Below are positions 56,608 through 64,000 of a stretch of 64,000 nt of DNA, in pieces. The stretch spans positions 1,431,001-1,495,000 of the forward strand of contig NZ_WTZA01000001.1 in assembly GCF_009827495.1 (NCBI RefSeq). Direction: 5' to 3'. The translations under genes were made by a program, and so were the position numbers. Source of the DNA: Tsuneonella aeria. Its GTDB lineage: Bacteria > Pseudomonadota > Alphaproteobacteria > Sphingomonadales > Sphingomonadaceae. The notes beneath the pieces were generated by a model, which searched no databases, was not told the DNA's origin, and worked only from the letters and a program-made list of their open reading frames with translations. Within the stretch, counting starts at the first letter, position 1. Each line of letters starts with the position of its first letter.

Positions 56608-57581
56608 CGCGGATTTCCGTCATTCTGTCCGCGGTGCTGCTGCTCGCGATCGCAGGCTCCGTGGCTATTGGATCGGTGCCGCTACCCCTCGAACGCATGA
56701 TGGCTGCGCTGGTGTTCTCGGGCCCTGTCGGGGACCAGCTTGTGGTGTGGCAGATCCGGCTGCCGCGCGCCCTGGCCGCCGCAGTCGTCGGCGGATCGCT
56801 CGGCATGTGCGGGGCGGCACTGCAGGGCCTGTTGCGCAATCCCCTGGCTGAGCCGGGAATCCTCGGCGTCTCGGCATCCTCTGCCCTGGCCGCGAGCGGC
56901 GTACTGGCGTTCGGCATCACGGCGGCGGGACCGCTGACCCTGCCCATCGCGGCCATCGCCGGTGCGCTGGCGGCGACATTCATCCTCACGATCCTGACCC
57001 GGCAGAACGGTTCGGCATTGACCCTGATCCTGGTCGGAGTGGGCATTTCGAGCTTCGCGGGGGCGCTGATGGCACTGGTCATGAACCTGGCGCCCAACCC
57101 GTTCACGCTTGCCGACATGGTCAACTGGATGCTGGGGTCGGTTGCGAACCGCAGCCTGACCGACCTTGCCTTCGCCGCGCCTTTCATCGCCGCCGGATGC
57201 GCTATGCTGTTGGCCGGCGGGCGTGGCCTTTCGGCGCTTGCCCTGGGGGAAGAGGCGGCGGCGGGCATGGGTCTCGACCTTGCGCGGCAACGCCTCGTGA
57301 TAACGCTCGGCGCCGGGCTGGCGACTGGGGGCGCGGTGGCACTGGCGGGGAGCATCGGCTTCGTCGGGATCGTGGCGCCGCATCTTGTCCGCCCCCACGT
57401 ACGCCACGATCCTGCGCGGGTGATGATCCCGGCCGCCCTCCTCGGCGCGCTGATGCTGGTGGCGGCCGACGTCGCGGTCCGCCTGATCCCGACCGATGCG
57501 GAGCTCAAACTGGGCGTGGTCGCCGCGCTGATTGGCGCGCCGGTCTTCGTGTGGATCGCATCGCGGCGGAGGTTGGCGTGA
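56604..57581 (+). CDS. btuC: Cobalamin ABC transporter permease
   Basis: 325 residues, FecCD/BtuC family with about ten helices: QIRLPRALAAAVVGGSLGMCGAALQGLLRNPLAEPGILGVSASSAL, LVGVGISSFAGALMALVMN, and GSIGFVGIVAPHLVRPHVRHDPARVMIPAALLGALMLVAADVAVRLI (coupling helix region). Forms the membrane channel with BtuD. The ATG overlaps the btuF stop and the stop overlaps the btuD GTG. Confidence 0.95.
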   Translation: MTRISVILSAVLLLAIAGSVAIGSVPLPLERMMAALVFSGPVGDQLVVWQIRLPRALAAAVVGGSLGMCGAALQGLLRNPLAEPGILGVSASSALAASGVLAFGITAAGPLTLPIAAIAGALAATFILTILTRQNGSALTLILVGVGISSFAGALMALVMNLAPNPFTLADMVNWMLGSVANRSLTDLAFAAPFIAAGCAMLLAGGRGLSALALGEEAAAGMGLDLARQRLVITLGAGLATGGAVALAGSIGFVGIVAPHLVRPHVRHDPARVMIPAALLGALMLVAADVAVRLIPTDAELKLGVVAALIGAPVFVWIASRRRLA

Positions 57582-58354
57582 CAGTGCTGGCGATGACCGA
57601 TGTGGACTATTCCCGCCGCGGCACTCCGCTGGTGAAGGACGCCTGTCTGACGCTGCGACCGGGCGAGCTGACGGTGCTCGTGGGCCCGAATGGCGCCGGC
57701 AAGTCCACGCTGCTGCGCCTCGCGCTCGGCCTGCTAGCTCCCGACCGGGGAACCGTGACGATGCATGGCAGGCCGGTGGGGACGCTGCGCCCTGCCGAGC
57801 GCGCCCGACTGGTCGCCTACCTGCCGCAGACCCGCGACCTTGCATGGGCCCAGCCGGTGCGCGACGTGGTGGCGTTGGGTCGCTTCGCTTATGGCGCGGC
57901 GCCGGGCCTGCTGAGCCAGGCCGACGCTGCTGCGCTGGCGGAGGCCCTGGCGCAATGCGATCTCGATCATCTGGCGGATCGCCCAACCGATACCCTGTCG
58001 GGCGGCGAGCTGGGCCGGGTCCACCTTGCACGCGCCCTGGCTGCCCGGACGCCTCTCATCCTCGCGGACGAGCCTGTGACCGCGCTCGATCCGCGTTACC
58101 AGCATGCGGCCATGCGGATATTCCGGGCGGCAGCAGACGCCGGGCGCGGCGTGCTGGCGGTGGTGCACGACCTGTCGCTCGCCGCGCGTTATGCGAATCG
58201 TATCGTGTGGATGAAAGGCGGCGCGATCGTCGCGGACGGAGCCCCCGCGGAAACCGTCGACGCCGGACGCCTGCGCGCGGTCTTCGGGATCGAGGCGGAG
58301 GTCACCGCGTCCCGCGGTGGATGGCCGCTGGTGGAAGTGCTCGGGCCGGTGTGA
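57578..58354 (+). CDS. btuD: Cobalamin ABC transporter ATPase
   Basis: 258 residues from GTG. Walker A GPNGAGKST at 36-44, Q-loop YLPQTRDLAW, signature DTLSGGELGRVHLARALA, Walker B LILADEPVTALDP, and switch His in VVHDLSLAARY. It powers B12 import with BtuC and BtuF. Last gene of the riboswitch-controlled operon; no B12 biosynthesis genes follow, so this is an uptake operon. Confidence 0.95.
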   Translation: MTVLAMTDVDYSRRGTPLVKDACLTLRPGELTVLVGPNGAGKSTLLRLALGLLAPDRGTVTMHGRPVGTLRPAERARLVAYLPQTRDLAWAQPVRDVVALGRFAYGAAPGLLSQADAAALAEALAQCDLDHLADRPTDTLSGGELGRVHLARALAARTPLILADEPVTALDPRYQHAAMRIFRAAADAGRGVLAVVHDLSLAARYANRIVWMKGGAIVADGAPAETVDAGRLRAVFGIEAEVTASRGGWPLVEVLGPV

Positions 58355-58367
58355 GCCGGCGAGCGGC

Positions 58368-58613
58368 TCAGCTCTTCAGGAAAGCCGCCAGTTCCTCGCT
58401 CCCGCCGACCGCCTCGTCGTCGATGAGCACCAGCGGCGTTGTCGCGACGCCATGCTCGCTCTTGAACGCTTCCACTTCCTCGCGGCTGGAGAGGATGCGG
58501 TCGTCGACCGTGTAGCCGGCATCTTCCAGCATTTCCCGGGCGCGCACGCCGAAAGGGCACGTGTGATCCGGCAGGATCATGCGATAGAGGATGGCGGTCT
58601 TTTCGTCGGGCAT
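58368..58613 (-). CDS. Glutaredoxin-like protein with CPFG site
   Basis: 81 residues: MPDEKTAILYRMILPDHTCPFGVRAREMLEDAGYTVDDRILSSREEVEAFKSEHGVATTPLVLIDDEAVGGSEELAAFLKS. Thioredoxin fold with one active-site Cys (CPFG instead of CPYC), TTPLVLID as the cis-Pro loop and GGSEEL for glutathione binding. A monothiol-type glutaredoxin, so perhaps deglutathionylation or iron-sulfur handling; not certain. Convergent with btuD. Confidence 0.8.
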   Translation of the reverse strand: MPDEKTAILYRMILPDHTCPFGVRAREMLEDAGYTVDDRILSSREEVEAFKSEHGVATTPLVLIDDEAVGGSEELAAFLKS

Positions 58614-58684
58614 GGATCTGCGCTCCGGCCAAGGGTTCTCTTCCCAAGCGCCGGAGCAGCCAGCCAGTTCCACGAGCGAGCCGC

Positions 58685-59458
58685 TCAGTCGCGGAATGAA
58701 GGATCGATCCGGTCGAGCTTCCGCAGGAGAGCAGGCCACGCGAGCATTTGCGCCAGCGCGCCCATGCCCCTCGGGTTGCTCTGCTCCTTGACTTTCTCCG
58801 GCGTTCCCTGCGGCGGGGTGTTGAGGTTCTCGCGCCCGGCCGCCAGCATGTGGACCTGCGCCTCGCACGCGCGTTCGAGGAAATAGAGGCGCAGGAAGCA
58901 CGCCGCCACATTCTCCCCCACCGTCAGCGTGCCATGGTTGCGCAGGATCATCGCGTTGCGCGTGCCGAGATCGGCGACGAGCCGCTCGCGCTCCTCGAGA
59001 TCTGTCGCGATGCCTTCGTAGTCGTGATAGGCCACGTCGTGCGCGGCGATCATCGCGGTCTGGGTGTGCGGCAACAGGCCCCACTCCATTGCCGAGACCG
59101 CCTGCCCGTGCGGCGTGTGGAGATGCATCACCGCCTGCGCGTCCTCCCGCGCCATATGGATCGCGGAATGGATCGTGAACCCCGCCGGATTGACCGGGTG
59201 CGTCGCCGGACCCACCGGCGCGCCATCGACGTCGATCTTGACCAGCGAGGATGCCGTGATCTCTTCGAACATCATGTCGTAGGGGTTGATCAGGAAATGG
59301 TGCTCCGGCCCCGGCACGCGGGCGGAAAGGTGCGTGAAGATGAGGTCATCCCAGCCGTAGAGCGCCACCAGGCGATACGCCGCCGCCAGGTCCACCCGCG
59401 CGGCCCATTCGGCTGGGGCCATGTCGTCATTGGAATGGGTCTTGCCGGCCGTCGCCAT
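58685..59458 (-). CDS. Class II aldolase/adducin-family protein
   Basis: 257 residues from ATG with GAGGAGA upstream. Domain landmarks: RVDLAAAYRLVALYGWDDLIFTHLSARVPGPEHHFLINPYDMMFEEITASSLVKID, the metal-binding HLHTPHGQAVSAM, and RNHGTLTVGENVAACFLRLYFLERACEAQVHM. Such proteins act as aldolases, epimerases or decarboxylases; the substrate is not evident. It probably precedes the glutaredoxin in a two-gene unit (71 bases apart). Confidence 0.87.
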   Translation of the reverse strand: MATAGKTHSNDDMAPAEWAARVDLAAAYRLVALYGWDDLIFTHLSARVPGPEHHFLINPYDMMFEEITASSLVKIDVDGAPVGPATHPVNPAGFTIHSAIHMAREDAQAVMHLHTPHGQAVSAMEWGLLPHTQTAMIAAHDVAYHDYEGIATDLEERERLVADLGTRNAMILRNHGTLTVGENVAACFLRLYFLERACEAQVHMLAAGRENLNTPPQGTPEKVKEQSNPRGMGALAQMLAWPALLRKLDRIDPSFRD

Positions 59459-59587
59459 GATTGTCTCCTCGCGATATTCTTCGCGCCCAAGATAGCGCAG
59501 CGATGCGGCGTTGTCGCGGGGAGTGGCCAAGCACGGCGTTCCCGCCTAGGTGAAGCGCGCAAGGCAAAGGGTTCGAGACCAAGGCAG

Positions 59588-59923
59588 ATGGCCCGCAAAC
59601 ATCCCAAACACGGACCGCGAGAGGACTTCGGCGCCGAAGAGGACGCGCCGCCTCCGCCAGAGTGCTGGCTGTGTGAGCGGCCGGGCGGGCGGACGATCGT
59701 CTGGCATCATCCTGTTCCGAAGAGCCGCGGCGGGCGCGATGTCGTGCCGATGCATCCTATCTGCCAGCAGACCCTGACGGCCACCTTCACGAATGCCGAG
59801 CTCCAGCGCTACGGCCTCGACGTGGAAGGATTGCGGGCCCACCCCACCGTGCGCAAGTTCATCGATTGGGTCGCGAAGAAGGACCCCGATTTCAACGCCG
59901 CGACGGCGAAGAAGCAGCGCTGA
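59588..59923 (+). CDS. HNH-type protein
   Basis: 111 residues. ECWLCERPGGRTIVWHHPVPKSRGGRDVVPMHPICQQTLTATFTNAELQRYG has CxxC, the HH of the metal site, and a second Cys; this is a conserved alphaproteobacterial HNH family that often carries housekeeping neighbours. The third residue pair of the classic motif (N/H) is partly replaced (ICQQT), so nuclease activity is uncertain. 29 bases upstream of trhO. Confidence 0.8.
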   Translation: MARKHPKHGPREDFGAEEDAPPPPECWLCERPGGRTIVWHHPVPKSRGGRDVVPMHPICQQTLTATFTNAELQRYGLDVEGLRAHPTVRKFIDWVAKKDPDFNAATAKKQR

Positions 59924-59952
59924 TATCCGTGCGCGCCGACGCCTCCCGCCAA

Positions 59953-60909
59953 ATGACCGATTCCCGTCCCGGCCCTCACCCCGTTTGCGTCGCGGCGCTG
60001 TACCATTTCACGCCGATGGAAGACTGCGCCCGGCTTCAGGCCGGATTGCGCCGCGCTTGCCGTGACAATGGCGTGCGCGGCACGCTGTTGCTGGCGCCAG
60101 AGGGCATCAACGGCACGATCGCCGGCCCCGATCAAGGCATCGCGAACGTCCTCGATCATATCCGCGCCCTGCCCGGTTGCGGCGGCCTCGACGTCAAGTA
60201 TTCGCGCGCGGAAGCGATGCCGTTCCACCGCATGAAGGTGCGCATCAAGGCCGAGATCGTGACCATGGGACAGCCCGGGATCGATCCGGCGGCGAATGCG
60301 GGCACATACGTGTCGCCGCTCGAGTGGAACGCGCTGATCGACGATCCGGATACGATCGTGATCGACACCCGCAACGCCTACGAAGTGGCCATCGGTTCCT
60401 TCGCGGGCGCGGTCGATCCCGGGACGGAGACCTTCCGCGACTTTCCCGCCTGGTACGCCCGGGAACGCGAGGCTCTGCTCGGCGGCGGCATCCCGCGGAA
60501 GGTCGCCATGTTCTGCACGGGCGGCATCCGCTGCGAGAAGGCTTCGGCATGGCTGAAAACGCAAGGCCTCGATGACGTGTACCACCTCAAGGGCGGCGTC
60601 CTCGCATATCTCGAACAGGTTTCGCCGGCCGACAGCCGATGGAAAGGCGAATGCTTCGTGTTCGATCAGCGTGTGTCTGTGGGCCACGGGCTCACGCCGG
60701 GGACGCACGCGCTTTGCTTCGCCTGCCGCCGGCCGGTCGCGCCCGCGGACAGGGCATCGCCGCTTTACGAAGAAGGGGCGAGCTGCCCGGCTTGTCACGG
60801 CGAGCGAGACGAGGGCCAGCGCGCATCCTACCGCGAGCGGCACCGGCAAGAACGTCTCGCGGCCGCGCGCGGCGGCGCCCATGTCGGGGCGGTCCAGGAT
60901 GAGGGATGA
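59953..60909 (+). CDS. trhO: tRNA uridine(34) hydroxylase TrhO (rhodanese-like)
   Basis: 318 residues from the ATG MTDSRPGPHPV. N-terminal acylphosphatase-like part (GTLLLAPEGINGTIAGPDQGI, MPFHRMKVRIKAEIVTMG), rhodanese domain (VIDTRNAYEVAIGSFAGAVDPGTETFRDFP) with the active-site C188 in FCTGGIRCEKASAWL, and a C-terminal Cys cluster (CFACRRPV, CPACHGE). It uses oxygen to make 5-hydroxyuridine at tRNA position 34. Overlaps the GST start by 11 bases. Confidence 0.93.
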   Translation: MTDSRPGPHPVCVAALYHFTPMEDCARLQAGLRRACRDNGVRGTLLLAPEGINGTIAGPDQGIANVLDHIRALPGCGGLDVKYSRAEAMPFHRMKVRIKAEIVTMGQPGIDPAANAGTYVSPLEWNALIDDPDTIVIDTRNAYEVAIGSFAGAVDPGTETFRDFPAWYAREREALLGGGIPRKVAMFCTGGIRCEKASAWLKTQGLDDVYHLKGGVLAYLEQVSPADSRWKGECFVFDQRVSVGHGLTPGTHALCFACRRPVAPADRASPLYEEGASCPACHGERDEGQRASYRERHRQERLAAARGGAHVGAVQDEG

Positions 60910-61549
60910 GGCGCGCGCGCCTGTCCTCTACAGCTTTCGCCGCTGCCCTTATGCCATGCGCGCGCGGCTGGCCCTCGTCATCAGCGGAATACGCTGCGAG
61001 CTGCGCGAGGTGTCATTGAAAGACAAGCCGGAATCCATGCTGGCCGCGTCGCCCAAGGGTACGGTGCCGGTGCTGATCGCCCCAGACGGGGCGGTGATCG
61101 AGGAAAGCCTCGACATCATGCACTGGGCGCTCGGCCGCCACGATCCCGAAGGATGGCTGGAACGCGACGATCCGGATCTGGTCGCGCGCAACGACACCGC
61201 GTTCAAGTTCGATCTCGACAGGTACAAGTACGCCAGCCGCCATGGGACAGACCCGCAGGTCCACCGGGCCAGCGGGCTCATGTTTCTGCGTGACCTCGAA
61301 GCACGGTTGTCCAGGACAAACTGGCTGTGCGGGGCCGCACGGGGCTTCGCCGATGCCGCCATCCTGCCGTTCGTCCGTCAGTTTGCGGCCGTCGAACCCG
61401 ATTGGTTCAAGACGCAGGCCATGCCCCGTCTGTCATCGTGGCTGGCCGGTTTCCTTGCATCACCGCTCTACGCAGCGGTCATGACGAGGATCAGGCCGTG
61501 GCAACCGGGGGATGCGATCCTGGTCTTGGGCGCAGAGGAGGAGCGCTGA
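60899..61549 (+). CDS. Glutathione S-transferase family protein
   Basis: 216 residues from ATG inside the end of trhO. N-terminal thioredoxin fold with VLYSFRRCPYAMRARLALVISGI (C16 instead of Ser/Tyr as the likely glutathione-contact residue), GTVPVLIAPDGAVIEESLDIMHW (cis-Pro and glutathione-binding loop), then an all-helical C-terminal domain (GAARGFADAAILPFVRQFAAVEPDWF). Cys-type GSTs act as thiol transferases. Coupled to trhO. Confidence 0.88.
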   Translation: MRDEARAPVLYSFRRCPYAMRARLALVISGIRCELREVSLKDKPESMLAASPKGTVPVLIAPDGAVIEESLDIMHWALGRHDPEGWLERDDPDLVARNDTAFKFDLDRYKYASRHGTDPQVHRASGLMFLRDLEARLSRTNWLCGAARGFADAAILPFVRQFAAVEPDWFKTQAMPRLSSWLAGFLASPLYAAVMTRIRPWQPGDAILVLGAEEER

Positions 61550-61966
61550 CTACGAGGTTTGGGAACGCTTCGCCGTGGTGGTAGCCGAGCGGCGGCTCAT
61601 TGGATTGGAAGGTGCGGACAGGCGCACCCTCGACACCCCCCTCAACGCCATCGTCATTCGAATTTCGGTCGAAGGGCTTAGCACCCGCGCTGTGGCGATC
61701 GCCGCCGAGCGGGGAGCTGCGCGCGTATATGAACGTGCCGAGGATATCGCTGATAGAGCGGTGCTCCAGGCGTGAGCACAGTCGCGGCGAGCGCCCAACC
61801 TGCCGGAGATGGTCAACGGTGAGACCATCTCCGCCGCGAAGGGCACCGGTTGTTCGCCGTGCTCATTAGCCACATCGACATGACCCCACGAACCGACGGC
61901 AAGCGCGTAACGGACCTGACGCTCCATCGCGATCTCGGCGATGTTCCGAACCTGGAGACCCAGAAC
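61550..61966. other. Spacer before the rRNA operon end
   Basis: About 417 bases without a recognised gene. A plus-strand frame at 61512-61775 (87 codons, ...VAIAAERGAARVYERAEDIADRAVLQA) has plausible composition but no family and overlaps the GST end. A perfect 10-bp inverted repeat GGAGATGGTC / GACCATCTCC (61805-61832) has no T-run. Confidence 0.5.
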
Positions 61967-62006
61967 GTACAAAGCCCGCCGCTCCGGAGAGCGGCGGGCT
62001 TTGTAC
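61967..62006 (-). terminator. rRNA operon terminator hairpin
   Basis: Perfect 18-bp inverted repeat (arms start GTACAAAGCCCGCC) with the 4-base loop, 8 bases beyond the tRNA-fMet 3' end. Very stable; ends the minus-strand rRNA operon and is palindromic enough to act both ways. Confidence 0.85.
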
Positions 62007-62014
62007 GCTGGCGT

Positions 62015-62091
<77 letters not shown>

Positions 62092-62191
62092 GCACCGTGG
62101 AATGGCGTCGGCAAAGACGCCAAAAGGGCCAACCTTGCGGGTCGGCCCTTTGACTTGTGAATGGGTTATACCTGCACCCGCCGGCTTCAAT

Positions 62192-62306
62192 GCCTGGCAA
62201 CGACCTACTCTTCCAACGCTTGAGCGTTAGTACCATCGGCGCTGTCAGGTTTCACGGCCGAGTTCGAGATGGGATCGGGTGGGTCACTGACGCTATGGTC
62301 ACCAAG
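62192..62306 (-). rRNA. rrf: 5S ribosomal RNA
   Basis: On the minus strand it runs GCTTGGTGACCATAGCG...CCCGATCCCATCTCGAACTC...GATGGTACTAACGCTC...AGAGTAGGTCGTTGCCAGGC, the standard 5S sequence. Ends are accurate to a few bases. Confidence 0.93.
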
Positions 62307-62424
62307 CAATGAAGCTGGCGGATGCGGGATTTAATCGATGCACTTGCATGTGTTTAGATGAGCGTCTGGCTGGACGATCTTCCTTCAACAACAGGCAGGC
62401 CTGTCATTGATGGTGCAGATTCAT

Positions 62425-64000
<1,576 letters not shown>

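Noticed and set aside
61512-61775. An 87-codon frame after the GST gene
   Set aside because: Plausible composition but no ribosome site, no family and overlap with the GST end; noted only within the spacer entry.

Overview
The window is about 64 kb of a high-GC alphaproteobacterial chromosome, most likely a member of the Sphingomonadales (Erythrobacteraceae/Sphingomonadaceae). The signs are many TonB-dependent receptors, a DUF1134 (EipA-type) protein, a Tim44-like protein next to secB, a C-terminal VPxP sorting signal, the AcnA/RuvAB/AroC gene set, and an rRNA operon that ends 23S-5S-tRNA-fMet. The assignment rests on gene content and style only.

Bases 1-25.5 kb are core chromosome. In order: two convergent L,D-transpeptidases, a drug/metabolite-type permease, aconitase (acnA), a Ser-rich repeat protein with an exosortase-type tail, ruvA-ruvB, aroC-msrQ, a helix-hairpin-helix lipoprotein, a peroxide-defence block (ahpC, ahpF, katG), a timA-like/mltA/smr operon, secB-murJ-trpS, a DUF4136 lipoprotein, a GNAT acetyltransferase, an aromatic aminotransferase and a DUF1134 protein.

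At 25.53 kb is tRNA-Ser(GCT). Its 3' end is repeated at 40.16 kb (16 bp) and at 49.47 kb (22 bp), all in the same orientation. I read this as two elements in tandem. Element 1 (25.6-40.2 kb) carries a P4-type integrase next to the 40.16-kb copy and a replication/regulation module (AlpA-like protein, winged helix, toprim primase, RepA-like AAA ATPase). It also carries SRAP and HIRAN-like proteins and an AT-richer cargo of envelope genes: secreted PIG-L deacetylase, YoaK, YetF, DUF2254 and BON-MscS. Structured intergenic repeats separate parts of the cargo. Element 2 (40.2-49.5 kb) has no integrase. It holds a phosphorus set on the minus strand: beta-propeller phytase plus TonB receptor behind a near-consensus Pho box, and ppx plus ppk. 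A broken restriction-type gene lies beside the far attachment copy.

From 49.5 kb the sequence looks like core again: tRNA-Arg(TCT), a queuosine-precursor transporter, a large TonB receptor, a cobalamin riboswitch leading btuB-btuF-btuC-btuD, a glutaredoxin, a class II aldolase, an HNH protein, trhO and a GST. The window ends in an rRNA operon on the minus strand (terminator, tRNA-fMet, 5S, partial 23S).

The most notable points are the tandem tRNA-Ser islands, the Pho-box-controlled phytase/TonB operon next to polyphosphate genes inside one of them, and the repeat-bounded envelope cargo in the other.
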